The notes under the pieces were generated by a model, which saw only the letters and a program-made list of their open reading frames with translations, was not told the origin of the DNA and ran no database searches. Shown piece by piece: positions 34,552 to 46,089 of a stretch of 64,000 nt of DNA (positions are counted from its first letter, which is position 1; each line of letters starts with the position of its first letter). Both the position numbers and the translations under genes were made by a program. Origin of the DNA: Delphinus delphis (taxonomy: Eukaryota; Chordata; Mammalia; Artiodactyla; Delphinidae); contig NC_082688.1 in assembly GCF_949987515.2 (NCBI RefSeq), positions 78,372,731 through 78,436,730 of the forward strand. The letters are read 5' to 3'.

Positions 34552-35584
34552 AAATAATTTCTGTCTTTCCTCACACCCTCATCCCAAGGTAAGTGCTGAT
34601 CTTCTTTCTGTTTTCTGTCAATATATTTGAATTTTATAAAGTTTTACACAATCATATAGGATGGATTTGGGGGGATCTGATTTCTTTCAATCAATAAGTT
34701 TTGAGTTTTATCCATCTTTAGTTTTTATCCATCTTTAGTATATACTGATAGTTTATTCCTTTTTATTCTTCACTAATACAGTACTTCAATTATGGCCATA
34801 CCACAATCTGTCAATTCATCTACAGACAGACATTTGTTGTATCCATTTTTTGGCAAATACAGATGCTATAAATTTTGTATACAAATATTTATGTAAATAT
34901 ATGCCTTGATTTCCTTTTGGTAAATATTTAGGCATGAAATTGTTGGGTAGTATGGAAGGTGTATGTATAACCTTTAATGAAATATTCAAAGCCTTTTCTA
35001 AGTACTTGTACCATGTACATTCCACCAGCATTGCATGAGAGTTCTGGTTCCTTCACATCCTCCTGACCTCCATACAGTCAGTCTTTTTCAGTCTTAGACA
35101 ATCTATTAAGTGTGTTGTAATACCTTATCATAGTTTTATTTTGCATTTCCTTAAGGACTAATACTGTTGCATACATTATTATGTGCTTATTTAATAGCCA
35201 CATATCTTCTTCTATAATATGTATGTTTAAATATTTCTTTTTTTAGTAATCTTTTTTAAGTTTTGAGAATTCTCTATACAGCCCAAAGATAAGTCCTTTG
35301 GTCAGACATGTGACCTACAAGTAATTATTTCCAGTCTCTGGCTTGTCATTTGATTCTTCTAATAGTGTCTTTTGAACAGCATATATTATTAATTTTGATG
35401 AATCCAATTTATAAATTTTTGAGAGATCATGCTTATGATATTGTATCAAAGGGATCTTTGCCTTAGTAATATCATGAAAATATCCCCCTATATAATCTTC
35501 CAGAAGTCTGACAGTTTTCTCTTTTCCATTAGGCCTATACTGACTAGTTTTTGCATATGTTACAGATATGGATCAAAGTGCATA

Positions 35585-35634
35585 TATGTATGTATGTATG
35601 TATGTATGTATCTATCTATCTATCTATCTATCTC
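35585..35634 (+). repeat. Compound tetranucleotide microsatellite (TATG)n(TATC)n
   Basis: About six TATG units followed by about six TATC units, inside the antisense L1. Likely polymorphic. Confidence 0.93.
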
Positions 35635-37104
35635 AAATTGATCCAGTGCCATTGTGGAAAAGTTTACCTTTTGTTGATTATTAGAGTAATGCTGATTTTA
35701 CAGAAGGAGTTGGAAAGTATTTCTACCTCTTCAATTTTCTAGAAGCGTTTCTATAGAATTGATATTAATTCTTCTTTAAAATGTCATAGATGTCACCAAT
35801 GAAGCTATCTGGACCTACCTTTTCAACCACAAATACAGAGAAATTTATTCAGCTAATCTATTGTTTACTGAGCTTTGGGTTTGTCATTTTTGAAGAAATG
35901 TCCATTTTATACAAGTTGTAAAATTTGTTGGCATTGAGTTATTGACAATATGCCATTAGTATATTTTTAATTCTAGTAGAATTAGCAGCATCTTCACCTC
36001 TCTCATTCCTTATATTAGTAATATGTGTCTTTTCTCTTATTTTTCCTACTCTGGTTATAGGTTTATCAATTTAAATTCCTGTCTGGAAGGACACACTTTT
36101 GGTTTCATTGATTTACTTATTATTTTTCTGTTTTCTATTTTCATACTAACCTCTACTATTTATTTTCTGCTGCTTACTTAGGACTTAATTTGATATTTTT
36201 AAAACGTTTTTAGAATGGAAGAAAATTAATTTGAGATCCTTTTCTTTTATAATAAAGGCATCCAATGCTATAAATTTTCCTCAATGCAGTACTTTATCTA
36301 TATCTCACAAATTTTGGTATGTTGTATTTGCATTTTATTTTCTAATCATCATTTTTGATTGCTTTTCTGACCTATCATTTTAAAAGTCTATTATTTAGGT
36401 TTTCAAATATTTGATGATTTTTCAAATTTATTTCTGATATTTATTTCTAATTATTGCCAAATTGTCTTAAAACATGCTTTCTGTGATTTGATTCCATGGA
36501 ACTTTATTTAAATTTGCTTTATGGTTTAGAAAATGGTCCATATGGTAAATTTACTTTTGTATACTTGAAAACAATTTGTGTTCTATTGTTATTAGGTGGA
36601 ATGTTCTATAAATGTCAGTGAAGTAAAAGCTCTGGGATAAGATACCAAAGCATTTATAATTATCATGTTCCCACGATGAATTAACTCATTAATCACTACT
36701 AAATAAGCCTCTTTACACCTGGTAATATTTTTGCAATGAAGTCTATTTTGGCTGATATTAATGTAATCATCCCAGTCTTCTTTGACTAGTGTTAGCATAG
36801 TATATCTTTTTCTCTTCTTTTACTTTTAACCTGCATGTTACTTTTAAATCTGCATGTTTATATTTAAAATCACTTTCTTTATGGCAGCATATCATTTTTT
36901 CTTGCTTTTTATCCATTGGATGACCTCTGCCTTTTAATGGAGATCTTTAACTTATGTACCTTTATTGTAAATATTGATACAAGTGTGTCCTTATATATAT
37001 ATAATATTGCTATTTGTTTTATATTTATCCTATTTGTTCCTCTCAAAACTTCTCTTTCTTCTTCCTATGAAGAAAGCAAAGGATATGGATGTACTCATTT
37101 TGAT

Positions 37105-37415
37105 ATATCTGTCCTGTTCTGTCCAACATGATAGCCACTTGAAACATACGGCCATTGAGTACTTGAAGTATGAGCAGTTCAAATTGAAATATACTCTAAA
37201 TATCAAAGATTTAGAGAAAAAAAAGTAAAATGTATTATTATTTTCTAAATGTATTACAAGGTGAAATTATACTTTTTGATATAAAGGATTTAAGAATTAC
37301 ATTATTAAAATGAATTTTGCTTGTTCATTTTTACTTTTTTAATGTGGCTTCTAGAAAATTTAAACTATATATGTGGCTCACATTACACTCTTTCTAATAG
37401 ATAGCACTGTCTTAG
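37105..37415. mobile_element. hAT-type non-autonomous DNA transposon (MER3-like)
   Basis: The left terminus 'ctgttctgtccaacatgata' and right terminus 'gatagcactgtctta' are the paired 'cag(c/t)(g/a)ctgtcc' ends. Internal 'acggccattgagtacttgaa' and 'aatgtggcttctagaaaatt' fit a mammalian hAT-Charlie MITE. Family name tentative. Confidence 0.6.
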
Positions 37416-37421
37416 ATCATG

Positions 37422-37640
37422 AATCAGCAAACTATTTTTTATAAAGCGCCAGATAGCAAATGTTTGGCTTTGTAGGACTATAGTCTCTGTCACAACTATG
37501 CAATCCTGCCATTTGTATCATGGGAGTAGCCTTAGACAACACATAATAAATGGGGGTGGCTGTGCTCCAACACAACATTATATGCAGAATTTGACAGAGT
37601 GGATCTGGCCTGTGGCCTTTGACTTGGTGCCCTTCTGATA
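37422..37640. mobile_element. hAT-type MITE, second family
   Basis: 'atcagcaaactattttttat', 'aaagcgccagatagcaaatg', 'tagtctctgtcacaactatg', then 'gatctggcctgtggcctttg'. This is the well-known eutherian MITE that starts 'caggggtcagcaaact'. It lies directly beside the previous element. Confidence 0.68.
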
Positions 37641-39654
37641 CAATAATTTTGATAAATGAAGCTATGAATAATTTATGATCAAAGAACAGAAAGAAAAAAG
37701 CCTTGTTCCCTGATGATACTAGGGGCTACCACAGCAGCCCCTGACCAACAATGTTTTAGGTATAACAAAAATAAACTGTCTCATTTATGCCTCAGTATTT
37801 TTAATATATGTAGCTAAATCTAATTAAGTCCATATGTCATGATTCCACTATAGGATTATGCAAGTTTAAAATTCATAAATTCCTCAGTCCATCCTCAGTC
37901 CAAAATTGGCCACTTCCATGTTCACTGTCACTTTCATATAGCTAATTAATATACAACTTGTCTTATTATCTTTCTATATCATCAACCAATGTCTAGTAGG
38001 TTTGCTATGTACTAAGCTAATATTTATTAAGTACTAGTGGAGTAAATAAATATCAGTATCTTGTACAAAAAATGTATGTATCGCTTAAGTTTCTACATTT
38101 AAGAAATCAACCTCAGTGAGCAAAGAAAAAAAAGCTCAATTAGTAAAATAATACTACCAAATGTAAAAGAATTCATTATTCAAAACCTTATTAATTTTCT
38201 TCACAGCTACAAACTTTATGAAAAATAATCCTCATTAAATATGATAGCTCAAAGTAATGCATCAGCTAATTCACTGTTTCATATGCTGATTATGATATGA
38301 AACATCACAGCTGAGTCTATGTTTTAAATCTAGTTACCTATACAAATTGTATGGCTTTATGTTAAATTTGTATTATATGCTTCCTAACATCAGATGACTT
38401 GGCAGTTCTCACCAGCTTACATTGAATTGACATTCAATAAAGCCAGGTTCAACATCTTCTAAATAATACAGCAGAAAATTAAGTAGGACTTAAAAGATGT
38501 ATAAGTTAAGACAATTTTGTGTGGAGTTAATGCTAATAGTACTATTACAGAATGTTAGAAAAACTCTAGAATGAAAAGATTTACCTCTTTTCATAAACAA
38601 ACAAACAAATCTTCCAGGTGCCCTATTTCAATGTATAAAATTCCAACAACCTATAATGTGGAACTAATATGTAGCCAAGACAATACCCTTGGGAATAATG
38701 TTGACAAGAAGAGAGAGGCCAGTAGGTTAAATCGCAGCAAACACCACTCATTGCACCACAATTTGCTCATTGCTCAATATTCATGACCTTTGCATTCTAA
38801 AAATTTTTATCCCACTATATTCTTTGTATATAGACAAAAAAACAGGCATATCAGAAAGGTTGAAAAACATATCCAATGTTGCTGAACTAGTACATTGATT
38901 AAAATTCAAGTCTGGTTGATGTGAAAACTGATACCTTGACAATACAGTCTAAGACAGTAGATGACTGATATGCTTTTCTGTGAATTATAATCTCGTCTAG
39001 AAAAAGGAATTACTTTCAGACACCAATGAGGAAAGAATGAATTGTCCAGTTGTCACTGATTATGACAGTGGTGTCAGTGAACTTATATAAGAAAACTCAC
39101 CTAATGGATTTTCTAAGTTGCTAGAAGTCAGCAAGAGCAAAGATAAATGTGACATCTATAATACTCAACTTATTTTTTCTTGTCATGGCTTTTTTGATTA
39201 TAGTTTCATACATTTCCAGGGTACAGCTGGTTTGAATTGGCTTCATAACCTCAGGAATAAAACTAATATTACCTCTTCATTAAAACCTCAATTTTCAATG
39301 ACTCCAGGCTTCTCTCCTGGTTGATTATCCCACAATGTATATTTTTCTGAAATACCCATCTTCACATAATTTGAAAAAAATCATAATGGAGCTTTCAAGT
39401 GCTCAACAAATTCAATAACAATGAATTGATAACTCAAGATAAATACCATTAAATACTGAGGAATATTTGCAGCCATCATCACCATCAGTTGAGATTCTAA
39501 AAAGGCCCCACTGTGTAACTGACTATTCTTTTAATTTACACACACACACGTACACACACACACACTCATGGTAACCAGTTCAGCATGGGTTCTAGAACCA
39601 GCTGCAGTCTTTTTTATAGTAACAACAACAACAACAAAAAACTCGGGCGCTTAA
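37641..39654. other. Mostly unassigned AT-rich DNA
   Basis: No gene recognised. A possible diverged minus-strand MIR lies at about 38,845-38,935 ('cagaaaggttgaaaaacata', 'attgattaaaattcaagtct'). An (AC)n tract with one 'gt' interruption lies at 39,539-39,564, and an 'aacaacaacaac' run near 39,622-39,636. Confidence 0.5.
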
Positions 39655-41275
39655 GTCATAATGCTGCAATGAACACTGGGATGTATATATCTTTTCAAAT
39701 TAGAGTTTTTGTTTTCTTCAGATGAACATCCAGAAGTGGAATTGCTAGATTGTATGGTAGTTCTATTTTAATTTTTTGAGGAGCTTCCTATACTGTTTTC
39801 CATAGTGGTTGTACCAACTGACATTCCCACTGACAGCGTATAAGGTTTCCCTTTTCTCCACACCCTCACCAATCCTTGTCGCTTCTTGTCTTTTTGTTAA
39901 CAACTATTCTGACTGGTGTTAGGTGATATCTCATTGTGGTTTTGATTTGTATTTCCCTGATGATGAGTGATGTTGAGCACTTTTTCAAGTACCTGTTACT
40001 CATCTGTGTATCTTCTTTGGAAAAATATCTATTCAGGATGCCTGCTCATTTTTCAGCAGGTTGTTTGGTTTATTTTGATACTGGACTGTATGAATTCTTC
40101 ATATACTTTGGACTTAAGCTCCTTATCAGATACAGGCATACCTCAGAAATATTGAGGGTTGGGTTCCAGACCACTGCGATAAAGCAAATATAGCAGTAAA
40201 GTGAGTCATGTAAATTTTTTAGTTTCCCAGTGCATATAAAAGTTGTATTTATACTATACAGTAGTCTATTAAGCATGTAATAGCATTATTTCTAAAAAAA
40301 AAAAAGGTACGTACCTTAATTTAAAAAAAATTTTATTGCTAAAAGATGTCAACCATCGTTAGAACCTTCAGCAAGTCATAGTAGTAACATCAAAGGTGAC
40401 TGATTACAGATCACCAAAACAACTATAACAATAATGAAAAAGTTGGAAATATTGTAAGAATCACCAAGATGTAACAGAGAGACACAAGATAAGCAAATAC
40501 TTTTGGAAAAAATTGTGCCAACAGATTTATTTCACACAGGGTTGCCACAAAGCTTCAATTTGTAAAAAAAAAATGCAGTATCTGTGAAGAGCAATAAAAT
40601 GAGGTATGCTGGTATATTGTTTGCAAATATCTTCTCCCACTAGGTTGTCTTTTCTTTTTGTTGATGGTTTCCTTTGCTGTGCAAAAGCTTTATAGCTTGA
40701 TGTAGTCTCATTTGTTTATCTTTGCTATAGCACCCCAGTATTCAGTGAAGCATTATTTACAATAGCCAAATATAGATATATATATTTACAATGGAATAAT
40801 ACTCAACCGTAAAAATAAATGAAATCTTGTCATCTATGATAACATGGATAGACGTAGAGGGTATTTGCTAAGTGAAATAAGATAGACAGATAAATACAGA
40901 TACCATATTATTTCACTTTAATGTGGAATATAAAAAACAAAAGAAATGAACAAACATAACAAAATAGAAACAGACCCATTGATACAGAGAACAAACTAGT
41001 GGTTGGCAGAGTGGAAGGGGATGAGGAGATGGGAAAAGTAGGTAAAGGGGATTAAGAGGTACAAACTTCCAGTTATGAAATAAATAAGTCATGGGGATCT
41101 AATGTACAGTGTAGAAAATATTGTCAATAATTGTAATAACTTTGTATTGTGACATATGGTAACCAGACTTATCATGGTGATCATTTTGTAGTGCATAAAG
41201 ATATTGAATCACTATGTTGTACAGCTGAAACTAATAAAATGTTATAAGTTAATTATACTTCAGTTTAAAAAAAAG
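39655..41275. mobile_element. LINE-1 with 5' inversion (twin priming), split by a Tigger MITE
   Basis: Two L1 segments in opposite orientation. 39,655-40,130 plus 40,614-40,728 read minus-strand ORF2 sequence ('agtggaattgctagattgta', 'ccatagtggttgtacca', 'cctttgctgtgcaaaagctt'). 40,729-41,275 reads the plus-strand L1 3' end ('gcattatttacaatagcca', 'gatattgaatcactatgttg') into an A-tail. Both segments start at the same point of the L1 consensus: the minus segment begins at 'ataatgctgcaatgaacact', the plus segment at 'cagtgaagcattattt'. That fits one element whose 5' part was inverted on insertion. 'aagtc' occurs just before the left end and after the A-tail as a possible target duplication. 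Confidence 0.82.
40131..40613. mobile_element. Tigger1-like MITE inserted in the L1
   Basis: Terminal inverted repeats: 'caggcatacctcagaaatat' at the left and 'gaggtatgctg' at the right. A TA dinucleotide flanks both ends, as expected for a TcMar/Tigger element. Inner blocks 'ggttccagaccactgcgata' and 'gcatgtaatagcattatttc' match the Tigger1 5' end, and 'ggttgccacaaagcttcaat' its 3' end. The transposase gene (about 2 kb in the full element) is absent, so it is an internally deleted passenger copy. Confidence 0.88.
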
Positions 41276-43019
41276 TCCAATTTCTGAATCCACATCACTC
41301 CCAGTATTTCCCCTTCCTTTATAACATTCTGGGTTCAATCTTATCTTCAATGAGATATCCATCAACTCCACCCATATTGCCCACCCGCCTTTGTCCATAG
41401 CAAACGTTTTTATTTCCTTTTACATGTTTTGACCTTAACTAGATAAGTATTTAAGACCCTTTACTCGCTGAGGGGGTTCCAAGCTTCACTATACAAATTA
41501 ATTGAATTCGAATGTATATACAGGGATAATGTGCTACCTTCTGGGACATATTGGCTTTAACAAAATTCTTGGTTTAATTTTAAACTTATTTACTAAGAGA
41601 AAGATGGCACCTAACTTAACACACCAAGAAAATAAAAGCCTCATTCCTCTTCTCAGTCAAAATATCCCATTTGGTACATACACACTTGAAAGCATGTGCA
41701 CCCCTCTCCCACCCCCCACCCCCCACAGACACATAGCACAGTATCTCATTTTTACTTAAACTAGTTTTTTTTTTTTTTTTTTTTTCCTCTTTTGAATGTG
41801 AGTAATGCTTTCTGGAAAGAAAAAAAAAAAGCAGCAAGTCAAAACTGTTTAAGTACTGTGTCTCCTTCAAGTTATTATGAGACATATTGAAACAATAATG
41901 GATTCGGGGGCCAAATTCTAAGGAATCGAATGCTTGGGAAGGAGGTCTGAATATCCATTGGAATGAAAGACCTATTAGTATGTGGGGATTTTACCAAAGT
42001 TCAGGGAAATCCTACTGGGGTGCAGTATATCTAAGAAGGGTAATACAGGACTTAAGAGACTGAGGAAGGTGGGGAGTCTCCTGGAAGAGAACTGCATCAA
42101 AGGCAATAAATATACTTCTGGATTTACGAGCTTTTAAAGATTCACCAAGTGGGAATCCCTCTCAGAAGAGTTAGGCAGTTTTGTTCTTTTTTACTGTAGG
42201 TTTTATGGTTTGCCTGAGAATGAAAACCATGTTTTGCAGTTTTCTGTTAGACTTGGGAAAGCAGAACAACCTCTAAAATCCACCAGCAAGCACAAAACTT
42301 TGTGGAGAGGCATCTTGTGCCAATAATGACAAAGGCATATGAAAGCTGGAAGTTGCGTATGCTGTAAATACTGATTATTCCTACAATCTGTTCATCATGT
42401 TGGTGATTGCCTGGTACTCCCAGTGCCAGTACAAGCTGAGGTTTTAAAAAAACACACTTGCTTGATTTGAAGCACAGGTACCCAAATAGAATAAAACAAT
42501 GGGAAGGAAAGTTCCAAACTAAAAGAGATGAATCAGATGAAAACGATAAATATTTTGGTTCCCTGGGGAACTGAATAGGAACACATGGAGGGACTTGAGA
42601 TTGCCTAGCCCTCAGTAAACCCTGCATGCTCTTGCTATCCATCATTTCAATATTTGATGAGTGGTCTTGTAAAAAACAAATATTTAACCAGATGAGGTAA
42701 AGTATTGGGACACTGCAGGAGCCCCAATCGGAACACTTTCAGATTCATATTTTTTACAACAAAGACTTTTTACCGATCAAAACTTGTGCAGATTAGGCTG
42801 GGCTCTGAGATTCATACAACTAATCTACAATATCTGGATTACACATATATAAAAAATTAATTTCTAAATAGCATTAACCCATTTCTGTAGGCTAGGAGCA
42901 TTATATTAAGTTACAAAAATTGTGTGGCCAATTATGAAAATTAGGATGGGGGATTTTTCTTCTATATTATCTCTAAGTCATAGGTATAGTTTAGGAATCT
43001 GGACTGGCTACTGAAGAGC
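41276..43019. other. Unassigned DNA with a C-rich tract and a long T-run
   Basis: No gene recognised. It holds a C-run cluster at 41,701-41,724 and a T-run of about 22 bases at about 41,764-41,785. A minus-strand open frame of 132 codons (42,247-42,645) has no domain, signal or splice context I recognise, so it is not called a gene. 41,890-42,240 is somewhat more GC-rich but unplaced. Confidence 0.5.
41701..41724 (-). other. G-quadruplex motif on the minus strand
   Basis: On the plus strand four C-runs (4, 3, 6 and 6 bases) are separated by loops of 3, 1 and 1 bases. On the minus strand this is a canonical G3+ quadruplex pattern with very short loops. Confidence 0.8.
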
Positions 43020-43125
43020 ACTTAGTCAAGTAATTTAAACCATCTGTGGCTTTGTTCCTCTCTGTCAAAAGAATATTCATTTCAGGGGATTATCATGTGA
43101 TTACATGAGGTAATAATAGCAAGCA
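43020..43125 (+). mobile_element. MIR SINE relic, plus strand
   Basis: 'cttagtcaagtaatttaaac', 'ctgtggctttgttcctctct' and 'gattacatgaggtaataata' follow MIR order. Confidence 0.6.
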
Positions 43126-43129
43126 CACA

Positions 43130-43345
43130 GCACTCACAATGTACGAGGCACTGCTCATGTGTTACCTCATTAAATCCTCATAGAATCTCTATGAGGTAGG
43201 TCTTATTATTATCCTCATGAACAGATGATAAAATTGAGGTACAGAAAAGTAACTTCCCTAAGGTCCCATAGTAGTGATAAAGCCTGGATTCAGCAACCCA
43301 GGCAGCCTAGCTCCAAACTACGTATCTTCAACCACTTTGCATATT
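43130..43345 (-). mobile_element. MIR SINE, minus strand, well preserved
   Basis: 'tgtacgaggcactgctcatg', 'taaatcctcatagaatctct', 'aaattgaggtacagaaaagt', 'aacttccctaaggtcccata', 'ggattcagcaacccaggcag'. The whole reversed MIR is readable. Confidence 0.82.
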
Positions 43346-43899
43346 GTTTCTATCAAATAGGACATATAAGTACTTAGCACAATGCCTCATGCAAACTAAG
43401 TTCTCAAGTGATATTCATTATTATTATTACAAATTAATACACTATAATTTATAAGTTGGCATAACTTTTTGAGAAGCAAAATTTCAATATAAGTTCTGGT
43501 TTCAGCTCCAACTTTTATGTAAAGGGATTAGAAGTCATTACTCCTATCTTTAGTAAGAAAATGAGGGGAAAAAAGTCACTGAAAACCCATGACTTTTCCT
43601 GGACTCAGGAAAAGGGTCCTGAGGTCACAGGGCAAACTGCTGTCCTGAAATCTGGAGACAAGCAAATCCAGAGTCACAGCTGAGATCTGTTTATTGGAGA
43701 AGGCCCTGGAGTCATAAACTGGTAGGAATATTTAAGTGGAAATTCTCTTAATGAATTGCTGGAGGCTAATGTGCATTGACTTGAGAGTGAGAAACCCCTG
43801 GGGCTTGTGAGGGGCTCCCACATTTTCCAGGCTTTTATATCCAGGGATTTCACCAGGTTTTCAAGATGAACAGCCAAGAAATAGTCCCTAATGACACTG
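43346..43899. other. Unassigned DNA
   Basis: No gene or repeat recognised. A 67-codon minus-strand open frame (43,674-43,877) has no features. Confidence 0.45.
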
Positions 43900-44399
43900 G
43901 CAGGGGCAGGGCAAAGGTAACCATTAAAATATGCCCATAGTGTTCTCCATTACGAAGGCCTACTCTACCAGAAGGGGAACTAAGAAATCCCTATGAAGGA
44001 TACAGCCTAAGTGCACAGGCCTACCCCCTAAAAGACTGAGATGCAATCATAGGATTATAGAATTGTTGCCATCCTTCAAACCTTACCACCACAGCAAAAG
44101 AACTCTTGTGTAATAACAGTGGCTTACAGCCAAAAAAAATAACTGCAATACACAGACTAACTGAGGAGCAACTGATGGGGAAGTCCAAAGACTACAGGCA
44201 AGACAAGAACAAGGACACTTAAATTTGAAGCCTCTGGCACCTACAGCTATAGTAATCATTAAGCACAGTCCAATGCCCAGCCAGATTAATATGAAACCTC
44301 ACACTAAAAGCCTATTTACCTCAGTTGCTATTACCCAGTTTTCAATAATAAATTACAAGGCATGCCAAAAGGCAAGAAAATCACAATCTAAAAAGACAA

Positions 44400-45320
44400 A
44401 GCAAGAATCAGAACCAGACTCAGAAAAGACACAGCTTTTGAAATTATCAGATAAGGAATTTAAAATAACTATGATTAATATGTGAAGAATTCTAGTGGAA
44501 AAAGTGAACACCATGAAAGAAGAGATGGGTATTATAAGCAGAGAGATGGAAAGAATAAAAATAAATGCTAGAAAAAAAACTTCAACAGAAATGAAAAATG
44601 CCTCTGATGGGTCCAATAGTAGATTGAACACAGCTGAAAAAGGATTAGTGAGGTTGAAAATATGTCAATAGAAACTTTGCATTCTAAAATGAAAAGAGAG
44701 AAAGAATGAAAATAATAAAGAATAGAACATGCAAGAACTGTAAGACAATTTCAAAAGTAAAACATACACATTATAGAAATACTAAGAGAACAAAGAGGGA
44801 AGGTGCAGATGAACTGTTTGAAATAATGACAGAGAGCTTTCCAAAATTAGTAACAGACACCAAACTACAAGTCAAGAAAGCTCAGAGAACATCAAGCAGG
44901 ATAAATACCAAAAAAACATACACCTAGGTGTATCATAATCAAATTGCAAAAAAGCTAAACAAAGAGGGCTTCCCTGGTGGCACAATGGTTGAGAGTCCGC
45001 CTGCCGATGCAGGGGACACAGGTTTGTGCCCCGGTCCGGGAAGATCCCACATGCCGCGGAGCGGCTGGGCCTGTGAGCCATGGCCGCTGAGCCTGCGCGT
45101 CTGGAGCCTGTGCTCTGCAACAGGAGAGGCCACAACAGTGAGAGGCCCGCGTACCGAAAAAAAAAAACAAAAAAAAAAACACAAAGAGAAAAATCTTGAA
45201 AAAAGAGAAAAAGAATTATGGTTATAAAGGAACAAAGATAAGAATTACATTGGACTTCTCTTTAGAACACATGCAGACAAGAAAAGAGTGAATATGTAAC
45301 ATGTTGAAAGAAAAATTACA
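44400..45320 (+). pseudogene. L1 ORF1 (RNA-binding chaperone) relic, split by a SINE
   Basis: L1 ORF1p is a trimeric coiled-coil RNA chaperone that coats L1 RNA. Collinear traces are visible. 'LLKLSDKEFKITMINM' ends at a stop at 44,483-44,485. Coiled-coil-type sequence with heavy Lys/Glu content spans about 44,500-44,720. Then come 'ELFEIMTESFPKLVTDTKLQ' (44,816-44,877) and 'RINTKKTYT' before a stop at 44,925-44,927. The C-terminal block after the SINE is near 45,181-45,320. Stops, frameshifts and the inserted SINE make it non-functional. Usual ORF1 length is about 300-340 codons; the longest open piece here is 86. Confidence 0.75.
44966..45180 (+). mobile_element. CHR SINE inserted in an L1 ORF1 relic
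   Basis: Full-length from 'gggcttccctggtggcacaa' to an A-tail with one C. Short target duplication 'acaaaga' at 44,959-44,965 and 45,181-45,187. The A-box region carries a C-to-A and a G-to-A change relative to the other copies. Confidence 0.94.
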
Positions 45321-45427
45321 GTACAGTGGGTATTTATTATCTAAATATTCATTATGTAGAGTTTAGAGCAAAATAACATTAATATGAACATATTTTTAAT
45401 AAACTGAGAATTCATTATATTAGTCCT

Positions 45428-45830
45428 GGTTATGGATTGAATTGTGTTCCCTCAAAATTCATATGTTGAAGCCATAAACCCCCAACGTGACCGTATTTGG
45501 AGATAGAATTTTTAAAGAAGATTAAGGTTAAATGAAGTCATAAAGCTAGAGACCTAACACTTTAGGACTGGTGTGCTTATAAGAAGAGGAAGAGACACCA
45601 AAGATCTCTCTCTTTTTCTCTCTATGCATTCACAGAGAAAAGACCATGTAAGGACACAATGAGAAGGTGTCCATCTACAAGTCAGGAAGAGAGGTCTCAC
45701 CAGAAACCAACTCTGCTTGCACCTTGACCTTAGACTTCTGGCTTTCGAAACTGTGACAAAATATTTTCTGTTGTTTAAGCTACCCAGTCTGGTATTTTGC
45801 CATGGTGATCCAAGCAGACTGATACACTCT
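45428..45830 (+). mobile_element. MaLR/MLT1-like solo LTR, complete
   Basis: Starts 'tggttatggattgaattgtg', then 'tcatatgttgaagccataaa', 'ataagaagaggaagagacac', 'gacttctggctttcgaaact', 'ctgttgtttaagctacccag', and ends 'gcagactgatacac'. About 400 bases, TG...CA-bounded. No gene remnant beside it. Confidence 0.85.
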
Positions 45831-46089
45831 TCCCCAAATCAGCTGTCCCTATTTTACAATAATGTGTATCCCTGTCTGTTTGACCAGTCTAACTTTTCTA
45901 TATATTAGATATCACCAAATATAATGGAAATGGAATTCAAATTGATTATCAAGTGAAATGGCAAATTCTAACATACAGAATTTCAGGAAGCTGATAAAAA
46001 TGTTACAGAATTTCTGGAATTCATGCAAAATCATCACCCAGGGGATTGTCTACAAAGAAAGTCACCCACCATATCAGTAAACAAAGGAT

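Larger units (their letters stand above)
34459..37060 (-). mobile_element. Ancient LINE-1, minus strand, internally deleted
   Basis: Read on the minus strand, it runs from 3'UTR (low coordinates) to the endonuclease part of ORF2 (high coordinates). Markers: 'tttggtaaatatttaggcat' and 'attccaccagcattgcatga' (34,915-35,040); the antisense of the SPGPDGF motif at about 35,801-35,822; 'cacaaattttggtatgttgt' near 36,307; 'ccattggatgacctctgcct' near 36,912. The distance from the 3' end to the SPGPDGF motif is about 1.3 kb, roughly 1 kb shorter than in intact L1. The FADD region is missing, with a junction near 35,680. No open ORF2 remains. The low-coordinate limit is approximate. Confidence 0.82.
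43900..45325 (+). mobile_element. Ancient LINE-1, 5' part (5'UTR plus ORF1 relic)
   Basis: 5'UTR-like sequence (43,900-44,390) leads into recognisable ORF1 from about 44,400. ORF2 and the 3' end are missing; the element stops at about 45,325. A CHR SINE interrupts it at 44,966-45,180. Much more diverged than the L1s at the window edges. The 5' limit is approximate. Confidence 0.75.

Noticed and set aside
35585..35634. Regular repeat spacing, considered as CRISPR-like
   Set aside because: Pure tetranucleotide microsatellite without spacers, in a mammalian genome.
42247..42645. 132-codon minus-strand open frame, the longest outside L1 and SINE sequence
   Set aside because: No recognisable domain, no exon-like borders, mixed composition, and a single long frame is expected by chance in 64 kb. 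Protein-level search would decide.
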